The position numbers were made by a program, and so were the translations under genes. This document shows, piece by piece, positions 6,125-12,032 of a stretch of 12,888 nucleotides of DNA. Below the pieces are notes generated by a model. The model ran no database searches and was not told the DNA's origin. It saw nothing but the letters and a program-made list of their open reading frames with translations. The stretch lies in contig CBDUVZ010000085.1 of the NCBI GenBank assembly GCA_965370805.1, positions 1-12,888 of the forward strand, in the 5' to 3' direction. Every line of letters begins with the position of its first letter. The stretch's first letter is position 1. The DNA is from CBDUVZ01 sp965370805 (GTDB lineage: Bacteria > Hydrothermota > Tepidihabitantia > Tepidihabitantales > Tepidihabitantaceae).

Positions 6125-6708
6125 AGACGGATCTCCTGCACCGAGATATCCTCCTCTTCATTCCTGCTCCGCCTGCGGCCGAAGAAGTCGACGATCTCCA
6201 TTGCCAATCCGACCAGCGCTCCCATCTTCAGGCCGCCAACAGCCTGGCGGAGAATCGTTGCCGGGAGCAACGGGTTATGCGCATGGAGCAGGATGAGCAC
6301 GGTTCCGAAACCGAGCGCCAGTCCGACGAGGATTGCCATGAGGACGAACTTGCCGATCGGAATCCGCTTGAGTGCCTTGAATGCATAAGCCGATGACAGA
6401 AAAGCGGCTCCGACCGGTACGGCCCAGAGCGCGGCATTGATGGCGGAGCCGGCGCTCAACGGCGGGGTCAGCGCAAGCCGGCCGAAGAACATCAACACGA
6501 CCATCAGCAGCGCGTAGCCGATGCCGCGCAGCCGGACCGCGGCGTACACCAGCGAGCCGCTGAACCCGATAATCAGGAACCCGAGCAGCACGTTCAAGTG
6601 GGAGAACATGACTTTGCCGACAGTGAAGTACCCGGATGCCGCCGAAGCGGCGAGGCCGAGTACCAGGTAAGCAAGGGTGAACAGTGTTTCCCGGGTAGCT
6701 TTTGTCAC
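6121..6708 (-). CDS. six-helix integral membrane protein of unknown function
   Basis: A 195-residue protein starting at GTG 6708, with no SD. Hydrophobic helices at about 9-28, 36-56, 62-82, 91-110, 118-141 and 157-176, short loops, and a charged C-terminal tail (GRRRSRNEEEDISVQEIRL) that should be cytoplasmic. Helix 5 carries LHAHNP near its end (141-146); no catalytic motif is evident. The stop overlaps the proposed CTG start of the 209-residue gene (CTGA), so the two form an operon. A weak promoter (TTGACT ... CAACAT) lies before the start with near-leaderless spacing. I do not recognise the family. Confidence 0.78.
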   Translation of the reverse strand: MTKATRETLFTLAYLVLGLAASAASGYFTVGKVMFSHLNVLLGFLIIGFSGSLVYAAVRLRGIGYALLMVVLMFFGRLALTPPLSAGSAINAALWAVPVGAAFLSSAYAFKALKRIPIGKFVLMAILVGLALGFGTVLILLHAHNPLLPATILRQAVGGLKMGALVGLAMEIVDFFGRRRSRNEEEDISVQEIRL

Positions 6709-6713
6709 GGACT

Positions 6714-6741
6714 ATGTTGCCGAGATTTCGCCCGGAGTCAA
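6714..6741 (-). promoter_or_regulatory. possible promoter of the 6708 gene
   Basis: Minus strand: TTGACT at 6741-6736, 16-nt spacer, CAACAT at 6719-6714, then five bases to the GTG at 6708. The -35 is good, the -10 poor (3 of 6). The spacing is like that of the leaderless genes elsewhere in the window and there is no SD. The rest of the 129-bp gap to the DUF2207 gene shows no clear terminator. Confidence 0.35.
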
Positions 6742-6837
6742 GGAACCCGCGGGCTGGCGGGTGACGAGGAGTTTACGGATGCTTGACGCGCCACGCTTCG
6801 CGCCCGACGTACGAAATGGGCGTCCGGGCAATACCTG

Positions 6838-8664
6838 CTACCCGGCGCCCGAACTGCCGCCGCCGCCCCCTCCTCCGCCGCCGCCGGAGAATCCGCCGCC
6901 CGATGACGACTTCGGTGAGAAGGACGCGGTCATTGCCGTGAAGTTGGCGCTGAAACCGGACAGGCTCTTCATCGCCGACTGGAACCCGGCCATTCCGCCG
7001 GCCGTCGACCCGGCCGCGAAGGATGAACCGACGAACCACATCGGGGTCGCAAGCGTTTCGTTGCGGGCGAGCGCCAGCTTCCCGACGTTCTTCAGGAACT
7101 CCTCGGCCACTCCGAGCGCGACCGCATAGACGTAGTAGTGCTCCCAGAGGGGCAGCAGCTTGACCGGCGCTTCCTCGATTGCCGAGAACTCGCGCAGGAA
7201 CTTGCTGAACCGTTTCCAACGCAGGTGTTCAAGATACGCGGTCGCGGTCCAGCGGTGAATTGTCTTGCCGGTCTGAAGGAAGACGATGCCGGACACAATC
7301 CCCGCGATGCAGGCAACAAGCCAGGGCAGCATCTCGCCGTCGCGTCCCATGATTCCGGAAATCCCGACCCCGCCGGCGATGACCCCGATTGCGATTGACA
7401 GCAACATGAGCAGCACGAACCGGCCGTGCGCTTTGGCGCTCACCCGGTCGAGAAGCGTGGTACCCAGTTGCCTGCGCCACCAGGCGCGGCCCCTGTCAAA
7501 CCACCCCTCAAGCAGCTTGCGCACGGAAGATGCGTGGTCCTGGCCGTACTTCTTGAATTCCTTGTCCGTGAAACTCCGGTGGTCGCGGCTGACCTGTCCG
7601 AACAGCAGGTCCAGCACACCGCGACTGAACTCATCCAGCTTGCCGGAGTCGGCCGGCTTCTCGAGGTTGAACCGGTATCCCCTGCGACGGCCCAACTCCT
7701 CGACAGTCACGTATCCCTTGCCGGCCAAGTCCAGGAGCGTCGCGAACACGCCCCGGAATACCTCGCCGGGCTTGGCCTTGTCTTCCAGTTCCTGGTGCAG
7801 AATCCCGGCGACGACCAGTGGCGGCGCGTTGCGCGGCGGTTCGTGCTCGTAGATTGCCTCGTACCCCACTTTCGGTTCGCGGCCGTAGCGGAAGTAGTAG
7901 AACAGGAGCAGGACCAGCGGCAGGACAAGCAGGAACAGAACCGCCAGCGGCAGCAGCAGGTACGTTTTCAGCGTCGATACGATGAAGTTCCGCTTCTCCT
8001 CGCCCAGGATGCGGGCGTAGGCATCCGCGTTGATTTCGGGCGCGGAGACGAACACGTCCGGGCTTGCCAGCACCCTGATTTCCTGGAACGCGTTGCGCGG
8101 AATCTTTTCCTGCCGGACGAAAGCGGTATCGTACGCCTCGCTGAACTCAAGCTCACCCGGCCCGGCACGCGAGTGAACGTACACCTTGAACAGGTCGGGC
8201 GACGGCCCGGGCAGCACGACCGTCACCTCGGCGTCCCGCACCGGCTCGTGCTCGTCCTCGATTACCTTCCAATAGAACTCGGCGACGTCGCGGTAGCGCT
8301 TGACCGCGCCGACAACGGTGTAGTCGAGCAGGAACGCCCGCTGCTCGGACTCGGCCCGGTATCCCCACTTCACATAGACCGACGTCGTCCGGTCGGTCAC
8401 CTCAAGCGGCTCCAGCGCACGCCATTCCCGGCCGGTCCACTCGTACAGCCCGTTGAATTCGATGTCCTTTGCGCCCCGCTTCTCCAAATCAACGAACGCC
8501 CAGGAGAGTGAACCGTCGAAGTAGTAGGTCCGCATCTGCCGGATATGCGCGTCCCCGTCCGGCAGCAACGTCACCTCGGTTCGGATGGAGGGATACCAGT
8601 ACGACTTCGCCAGTGCCGGCGCGGCCAGCGCCAGCAGGAGAGAAAAGAGAACCGCCAGTCTCAC
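6838..8664 (-). CDS. DUF2207 family membrane protein
   Basis: A 608-residue protein with a signal peptide (1-19, ending APALA), an N-terminal exported beta-rich domain (about 20-225, the DUF2207 domain), a helix at 234-258, a cytoplasmic region (about 260-412), two helices at 415-438 and 447-464, and a C-terminal segment containing FLREFS (489-494) and LWEHYYVYAVALGVAEEF (506-523). The tail is Ser/Gly-rich with an uninterrupted run of ten Gly (594-603). All of this is typical of DUF2207 proteins, whose function is unknown. GTG at 8664 is placed six bases after a near-perfect promoter with no SD, so a leaderless mRNA is likely. The gene is divergent from the DUF4143 ATPase; codons 13-19 contain one of the 18-bp direct repeats that bracket the ATPase unit. 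A broken copy of its 5' end lies at 11719-11774. Confidence 0.92.
   Translation of the reverse strand: MRLAVLFSLLLALAAPALAKSYWYPSIRTEVTLLPDGDAHIRQMRTYYFDGSLSWAFVDLEKRGAKDIEFNGLYEWTGREWRALEPLEVTDRTTSVYVKWGYRAESEQRAFLLDYTVVGAVKRYRDVAEFYWKVIEDEHEPVRDAEVTVVLPGPSPDLFKVYVHSRAGPGELEFSEAYDTAFVRQEKIPRNAFQEIRVLASPDVFVSAPEINADAYARILGEEKRNFIVSTLKTYLLLPLAVLFLLVLPLVLLLFYYFRYGREPKVGYEAIYEHEPPRNAPPLVVAGILHQELEDKAKPGEVFRGVFATLLDLAGKGYVTVEELGRRRGYRFNLEKPADSGKLDEFSRGVLDLLFGQVSRDHRSFTDKEFKKYGQDHASSVRKLLEGWFDRGRAWWRRQLGTTLLDRVSAKAHGRFVLLMLLSIAIGVIAGGVGISGIMGRDGEMLPWLVACIAGIVSGIVFLQTGKTIHRWTATAYLEHLRWKRFSKFLREFSAIEEAPVKLLPLWEHYYVYAVALGVAEEFLKNVGKLALARNETLATPMWFVGSSFAAGSTAGGMAGFQSAMKSLSGFSANFTAMTASFSPKSSSGGGFSGGGGGGGGGGSSGAG
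8609..8626. repeat. 18-bp direct repeat, left copy
   Basis: CGCCAGTGCCGGCGCGGC here and CGCCAGCGTCAGCGCGGC at 10127-10144 agree at 15 of 18 positions. They bracket the unit holding the 5' end of the DUF2207 gene, the intergenic region and the whole ATPase gene. A hybrid of the two (CGCCAGCGCCAGCGCGGC) is at 11719-11736, exactly where ATPase 3' flank joins DUF2207 5' sequence. Confidence 0.7.
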
Positions 8665-8670
8665 GGCACG

Positions 8671-8699
8671 ATATTAGCCGCCAGCCGCGCCGCGGTCAA
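8671..8699 (-). promoter_or_regulatory. promoter of the DUF2207 gene, leaderless geometry
   Basis: Minus strand: TTGACC at 8699-8694, 17-nt spacer, TAATAT at 8676-8671, six bases, then GTG at 8664. Transcription should begin at the start codon. The same promoter is duplicated at 11781-11809. Confidence 0.75.
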
Positions 8700-8726
8700 A
8701 TGCGACACCGGGCCGTTCGTCGAGCG
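8689..8726. repeat. 38-bp intergenic repeat, copy 1
   Basis: A segment beginning GCCGCGGTCAAATGCGACAC and ending CGAGCG. Copies are at 11450-11487 and 11799-11836. Its minus strand carries the -35 box (TTGACC) of the DUF2207 promoter in copies 1 and 3. Confidence 0.8.
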
Positions 8727-8744
8727 CAGGGATTTCCTTCCGCT

Positions 8745-8804
8745 CCCTCGCCCCTTAGCGGGCACGGTCGCCGGTGCGTTCTCGCACGAGGGCTGGGGTG
8801 AGGG
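8745..8804. repeat. intergenic inverted repeat in the DUF2207-ATPase gap
   Basis: CCCTCGCCCC (8745-8754) pairs with GGGGTGAGGG (8795-8804) with one G-T wobble across a 40-bp GC-rich centre. This kind of CCCTC-CCCC / GGGG-GAGGG element is a common intergenic repeat in GC-rich bacterial genomes. The arm GGGGTGAGGG recurs at 11941-11950. It is missing from the relic at 11450-11735. Confidence 0.55.
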
Positions 8805-8896
8805 GTTTCCGTGGTTGCTCTCAGCAATCACCAATCCACAATCTGAAATCGCCGGACGGGCCGGAACCAGGAGTCAGTGCGTCATTGAAATCTCGG

Positions 8897-8925
8897 TTGA
8901 CTGCACCGAATCTTCAAGGTAGGAT
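8897..8925 (+). promoter_or_regulatory. promoter of the DUF4143 ATPase, near-leaderless
   Basis: TTGACT at 8897-8902, 17-nt spacer, TAGGAT at 8920-8925, seven bases to GTG at 8933, no SD. The segment 8827-8928 has an ungapped copy at 11520-11621 (about 84 % identical), where the -10 has become TTGGCT at 11613-11618. Confidence 0.6.
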
Positions 8926-8932
8926 TTCGGTT

Positions 8933-10093
8933 GTGATTGAGCGTTCACGCGAGCTTTCGACGCTGGCCGGGCTGTTGAGACGCAATCCGGTGGTAGCGAT
9001 TGTCGGTGCCCGCCAGGTCGGCAAGACTACCCTTGCCCGTCAGTTGGCCGCCGGCCGGAAGGGGCCGGTCGCTTTCTTTGACCTGGAGAACCCGGCCGAC
9101 GTTGCCCGGCTTGACGACCCCCTGCTGGCACTTGGGGACCTGAAGGGTCTGGTGGTAATCGATGAGGTGCAGCGGAGGCCGGAGTTGTTCCCAGTGCTCA
9201 GGTTTCTCGTGGACCGGCCGCGCAGGCCGGTCCGGTTCCTGGTGCTGGGAAGCGCCGGGCCCGGGCTTCTGCGTCAGTCGTCGGAGAGCCTGGTCGGCCG
9301 CATCGCCTACCACGAGTTGACGGGGTTGGCGCTGGACGAGGTCGGCGTGAGCCATGCCCGGCGGCTCTGGCTGCGCGGCGGGTTTCCGCGGGCGTTTCTT
9401 GCTCGTTCGAACCCGGCTTCGGCCGAATGGCTGCGCGGGTTCATCCGGACGTTCATGGAGCGGGACATACCGCAGCTCGGGTTCGGCACCCCGGCGGCCA
9501 CGCTGTACCGGTTCTGGATGATGCTGGCGCATTACCATGCCCAGGTGTGGAACGCGTCAGAACTCGGCCGGGCGTTCGGAGTGGCCGATACTACGGTACG
9601 GTCGTATCTTGACCTTCTGGCCGGCGCGTTGGTCATCCGAGTACTGCCGCCCTGGTTTGAGAATCTGGCAAAGCGGCAGGTGCGTGCGCCCAAGGTCTAC
9701 ATCGCGGATTCCGGTCTGCTGCATGCCCTGTTGAACCTGGACAGTTTCGCGGCGCTGGAGACCCATCCGAAGATCGGCGCTTCGTGGGAAGGGTTCGTCA
9801 TCCAGCAACTGATCAGACGGCTGGGTGCCCGGCAGGAAGAGTGCTGGTTCTGGGCCACGCACTCGGGCGCTGAACTGGACCTTCTGGTCGTGCGGGGCAC
9901 GCAGCGCTACGGGTTCGAGGTGAAGCGGACATCCACCCCGCGGGTGACGCCGGCCATGCACTCAGCGATAACCGACCTGCGGCTTGCTGCTCTGACAGTC
10001 GTCCATGCCGGCAACACGAGTTTCTCGCTTGGTCCCCGGGTGCGGGCGGTTGCCCTCAGCCGGCTACTGAAGGACGTTCGGCCGCTTCGGTAA
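8933..10093 (+). CDS. AAA_14/DUF4143 family ATPase
   Basis: A 386-residue ATP-binding protein. Walker A is GARQVGKT (25-32), Walker B VVIDE followed by VQ (74-80), and the sensor-like strand reads FLVLGSAGPGLL before ESLVGR. The C-terminal half is the DUF4143 region: a winged-helix-like segment (NASELGRAFGVADTTVRSYL) and a PD-(D/E)xK nuclease-like core (GAELDLLVVRG then YGFEVKR). The family is very common and patchily distributed in bacteria and archaea, often moved between genomes; its role is not established. GTG 8933 is chosen because the family N-terminus (RSREL ... RRNPVVAIVGARQVGK) starts there and the promoter lies just before; the frame further upstream runs through repeats. It is divergent from the DUF2207 gene, bracketed by 18-bp direct repeats, and has a body-deleted relic 1.6 kb downstream. 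Confidence 0.92.
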   Translation: MIERSRELSTLAGLLRRNPVVAIVGARQVGKTTLARQLAAGRKGPVAFFDLENPADVARLDDPLLALGDLKGLVVIDEVQRRPELFPVLRFLVDRPRRPVRFLVLGSAGPGLLRQSSESLVGRIAYHELTGLALDEVGVSHARRLWLRGGFPRAFLARSNPASAEWLRGFIRTFMERDIPQLGFGTPAATLYRFWMMLAHYHAQVWNASELGRAFGVADTTVRSYLDLLAGALVIRVLPPWFENLAKRQVRAPKVYIADSGLLHALLNLDSFAALETHPKIGASWEGFVIQQLIRRLGARQEECWFWATHSGAELDLLVVRGTQRYGFEVKRTSTPRVTPAMHSAITDLRLAALTVVHAGNTSFSLGPRVRAVALSRLLKDVRPLR

Positions 10094-10126
10094 TCCCGGG
10101 GTCGTTTCGCCGATACCCTGCCGGTT

Positions 10127-10144
10127 CGCCAGCGTCAGCGCGGC
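10127..10144. repeat. 18-bp direct repeat, right copy
   Basis: Right-hand partner of 8609-8626 (15 of 18 identical), 34 bp after the ATPase stop codon. From here the sequence resembling the 11620-11735 copy ends. Confidence 0.7.
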
Positions 10145-10219
10145 AACTTCCCTGTCCTCAATCTGAAATCAAATAGCGGTCAGCGGACTGCAAAGGTGTT
10201 CCGGGCCTGTTTCCCGCGG
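10145..10219. other. intergenic segment, AT-richer, before the YchF-like gene
   Basis: Contains CTCAATCTGAAATC (10158-10171), a short motif that recurs in variants at 8834-8850, 11509-11544 and 11910-11930 in this window, always between genes. No gene is seen between 10094 and 10367; the rest is the promoter and leader of the YchF-like gene. Confidence 0.45.
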
Positions 10220-10247
10220 TTGACCTGCCGTCCGGGCGGGGTATACT
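10220..10247 (+). promoter_or_regulatory. promoter of the YchF-like gene
   Basis: TTGACC at 10220-10225, 16-nt spacer, TATACT at 10242-10247 (5 of 6). Transcription would start near 10254, leaving a leader of roughly 114 nt, long compared with the other genes here. Confidence 0.7.
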
Positions 10248-10265
10248 ATTACCGTCAGTAGCAGG

Positions 10266-10287
10266 CTCCGTACCCTGGGGTGCGGAG
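10266..10287 (+). promoter_or_regulatory. hairpin in the 5' leader of the YchF-like gene
   Basis: CTCCGTACC-CTGG-GGTGCGGAG folds as a 9-bp stem with one G-U pair and a 4-nt loop, about 12 nt after the predicted transcription start. No T-run follows, so it is not an obvious terminator; it may protect the 5' end or regulate. No known riboswitch is recognised. Confidence 0.45.
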
Positions 10288-10367
10288 TTCGCTGGTAATT
10301 GGACGTCTAGTTGCACCGCAGACAGCCGCTGCGGCCCAGTGCAAAAGCGAAAGTGAGGATTGACCGG

Positions 10368-11450
10368 ATGAGAATCGGCGTGTTCGGCCTGTCGGCGAGT
10401 GGAAAGTCAACTGTTTTCTCCCTGCTGACCGGGGCCAGGCTTGACCCGGGTGTGCGGCGCACCGAAGGTTCGTCGGCCACAGCGTTCGTGCACGACCCGC
10501 GGGTTGACGAACTGGCCGAGATATTCCACCCCAAGAAGGTTACCCGGGCCAGCTTGACGTTCACCGACATGCCGGGCTTTGACATCGCGGCCCGCCGCGT
10601 CGAGAAAACCAGGGTGATGCAGTTCATCCAGAACTCCGATGCCATCCTCGCTGTGGTCCGCGCCTTTGCCAACCCGGCCGTGGCCTGGCCCGACGCCGCC
10701 GACACGCCTGCCCGCCAGCTCGACACCATCCGGACTGAATTACTCCTGCGCGACCTGGTCGTGGTCGAGGGCCGACTCGAACGCATTGCCGAAGTCGAGC
10801 GCAAGCGGCACCACCTTGACAAGGAGGTCATCCGCGAGCGGGCCATCCTTGAGCGGGTACGGGTGGGTCTCGAAGCCGAGAGCCTGGTCAGCCGGCAGGG
10901 ACTCCCGTCCGAGGAGCTGAAGGCAATCGGTACGCTCGGCCTTATCACGGCCAAACCTATTATCGTCGCGGTCAACACCGATGAGGAGCAGGTCGGCGGT
11001 TCATACCCGGACCGCGATTACGTGAAGCGGCAGTGCGAGTTGAACGGCTTTGCCGACATCGAACTGTCGGCCCGCATCGAGACCGAAATCGGCCAACTCG
11101 ATCCGTCCGAACGCCAGACGTTTCTTGAGGCCTACGGGTTCTCCGAGACCGGTATCGAGCGGCTGTCGCGCGTGGTGTATCGCCACGTGGGGTTGATATC
11201 TTTCCTGACCGTGGGAGAAGACGAGGTCCGGGCCTGGACCGTGCGGCATAACACCCGGGCGCGTGACGCCGCCGGGGCGATTCACACCCGGCTGGCTCAG
11301 ACTTTCATCCGCGCCGAGGTGATTCCGCACGACACCTTCATGACCGTGCGCTGCCTCAAGGCCGCCAAGGCCCAGAATCTCATCCGGCTTGCCGGCGGCA
11401 ACGAAATCGTCAACGACGGCGATATCTTCCACGTCCGCGCCAGCGGCTAG
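10368..11450 (+). CDS. divergent YchF/OLA1-like P-loop NTPase with TGS domain
   Basis: A 360-residue protein of the Obg-HflX GTPase superfamily, YchF branch. P-loop GLSASGKST (7-15), G3 DMPG (67-70), then a helical coiled-coil-like insertion (about 118-175, LERIAEVERKRHHLDKEV), G4 NTDE (203-206) and SA at 234-235. The C-terminal TGS/DUF933 domain (about 276-357) has FLTVGEDEVRAWTV, AAGAIHTRLAQTFIRAEV and NDGDIFHVRASG. Canonical YchF has NxxE at G4 and prefers ATP to GTP; that NxxE is kept. The canonical switch II stretch after DxxG (GLVKGA type) is not, so this looks like a paralogue, not the housekeeping YchF. ATG 10368 is preceded by GTGAGGA at about 10353-10359; family similarity starts right at MRIGVFG. 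It lies between the intact ATPase unit and its relic, which are direct repeats. Confidence 0.88.
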   Translation: MRIGVFGLSASGKSTVFSLLTGARLDPGVRRTEGSSATAFVHDPRVDELAEIFHPKKVTRASLTFTDMPGFDIAARRVEKTRVMQFIQNSDAILAVVRAFANPAVAWPDAADTPARQLDTIRTELLLRDLVVVEGRLERIAEVERKRHHLDKEVIRERAILERVRVGLEAESLVSRQGLPSEELKAIGTLGLITAKPIIVAVNTDEEQVGGSYPDRDYVKRQCELNGFADIELSARIETEIGQLDPSERQTFLEAYGFSETGIERLSRVVYRHVGLISFLTVGEDEVRAWTVRHNTRARDAAGAIHTRLAQTFIRAEVIPHDTFMTVRCLKAAKAQNLIRLAGGNEIVNDGDIFHVRASG

Positions 11451-11487
11451 CCGCGGTCAAATACGACACCGGGTCGTTCGGCGAGCG
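11450..11487. repeat. 38-bp intergenic repeat, copy 2
   Basis: Starts at the last base of the YchF-like gene's stop codon; differs from copy 1 at three or four positions. Here no DUF2207 start lies downstream of the -35-like box. The stop codon sits in the 12-bp palindrome GCGGCTAGCCGC (11443-11454). Confidence 0.8.
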
Positions 11488-11519
11488 CGGCGCGGCAATT
11501 CTCCCAGCCTCAATTTGAA

Positions 11520-11735
11520 ATCACCAATCTACAATCTGAAATCGTATGACGGGCCGGGGCTAGAAATTGGTGCGTCATTGAAATCTCGGTTGACTGCACC
11601 GAACTTTCAAGGTTGGCTTTTGGTCCCCGGGTGCGGGCGGTTGCCCTCAGCCGGCTACTGAAGGACGTCCGGCCGCTTCGGTAATCCCGGGGTCGTTTCG
11701 CCGATACCCTGCCGGTTCGCCAGCGCCAGCGCGGC
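11520..11735 (+). pseudogene. relic of the DUF4143 ATPase unit, body deleted
   Basis: 11520-11621 aligns without gaps to 8827-8928 (ATPase upstream region and promoter; 16 differences in 102 by hand). 11620-11735 aligns without gaps to 10029-10144 (last 21 codons, stop at 11682-11684, and 3' flank; 2 differences in 116). About 1.1 kb, the whole gene body from just after the -10 box, is missing, with the junction at a short shared TTNGGT. The one difference inside the codons is synonymous (GTT to GTC). No start codon with a good promoter remains, so it is not expected to make protein on the plus strand. Confidence 0.85.
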
Positions 11736-11774
11736 CAGCGCCAGCAGGAGAGAAGAGAAGACCGCCCGTCTCAC
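11655..11774 (-). CDS. chimeric 39-codon ORF: duplicated DUF2207 signal peptide plus antisense ATPase tail
   Basis: GTG at 11774 begins a 39-residue frame. Residues 1-19 (MRRAVFSSLLLALAALALA) are a duplicated and slightly changed copy of the DUF2207 signal peptide and still look like an excellent one, ending ALA. Residues 20-39 (NRQGIGETTPGLPKRPDVLQ) are read from the strand opposite the ATPase 3' end relic and stop at TAG 11655. A complete leaderless promoter (11781-11809) lies upstream. Either an expressed small secreted peptide of recent origin or a 5' pseudogene fragment; expression is unknown. Sequence alone supports the frame and promoter, not function. Confidence 0.4.
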   Translation of the reverse strand: MRRAVFSSLLLALAALALANRQGIGETTPGLPKRPDVLQ

Positions 11775-11780
11775 GGCACG

Positions 11781-11809
11781 ATACTAGCCGCGGTCCGCGC
11801 CGTGGTCAA
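11781..11809 (-). promoter_or_regulatory. duplicated DUF2207-type leaderless promoter
   Basis: Minus strand: TTGACC at 11809-11804, 17-nt spacer, TAGTAT at 11786-11781, six bases, GTG at 11774. Box positions and spacing are unchanged from 8671-8699 although the spacer has diverged. The segment 11719-11836 is an ungapped copy of 8609-8726. Confidence 0.6.
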
Positions 11810-11836
11810 ACCCGACGCCGGGTCGGTCGCCGAGCG
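11799..11836. repeat. 38-bp intergenic repeat, copy 3
   Basis: Belongs to the duplicated DUF2207 5' region (8609-8726 corresponds to 11719-11836 without gaps, about 86 % identical by hand count). It keeps the TTGACC box on the minus strand. Confidence 0.8.
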
Positions 11837-11850
11837 AAGCGGGCAAGCGA

Positions 11851-11899
11851 AATCCGGATTCCGCAATTCGGCATTCGCTATTCGGCACTCGGAATTCCT
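11851..11899. repeat. seven degenerate heptamers (NATTCGG type)
   Basis: Seven consecutive 7-bp units, AATCCGG, ATTCCGC, AATTCGG, CATTCGC, TATTCGG, CACTCGG, AATTCCT, form an AT-richer intergenic block. Such ATTCGG heptamer runs are familiar between genes of GC-rich environmental bacteria. No function is known to me. It is followed by CAATCACCAATCTGAAATCG (11910-11929), a copy of the motif upstream of the ATPase (from 8825). Confidence 0.6.
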
Positions 11900-11945
11900 C
11901 AATGGTCTGCAATCACCAATCTGAAATCGCAGAATAGGTTGGGGT

Positions 11946-12030
11946 GAGGGGTTCTGGGATTGCAGCGGCGGTCACGCGCAGAAGGGTGGTCAGAGGCGGC
12001 GAAAAACGGTTAGCGTCCCCAGAATCCCTC
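11946..12030. other. inverted repeat downstream of the 12033-12596 gene
   Basis: Arms 11946-11958 (GAGGGGTTCTGGG) and 12018-12030 (complement GAGGGATTCTGGG) match at 12 of 13 positions with a 59-bp centre. The right arm begins two bases after the minus-strand stop codon. The centre contains a run of five A (T on the minus strand). It may act at the 3' end of that transcript, though the loop is long for a terminator. Confidence 0.4.
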
Positions 12031-12032
12031 GC

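Noticed and set aside
7426..8511. 361-codon plus-strand ORF opposite the DUF2207 gene
   Set aside because: Antisense shadow: Gln/Arg/Val-rich, no domain, while the minus strand carries clear DUF2207 features.
8774..8932. Extension of the ATPase to an upstream start
   Set aside because: The extra 53 codons run through intergenic repeats and the promoter; similarity to the family starts at 8933.
11389..11661. 90-codon plus-strand ORF over the repeat region
   Set aside because: It runs through the 38-bp repeat, the ATPase promoter copy and the relic in a frame unrelated to the ATPase; no independent support.
8689..11836. Insertion sequence or transposon bounding the ATPase unit
   Set aside because: No transposase, no terminal inverted repeats and no target-site duplication seen; the 18-bp direct repeats fit homologous or microhomology-mediated recombination better.
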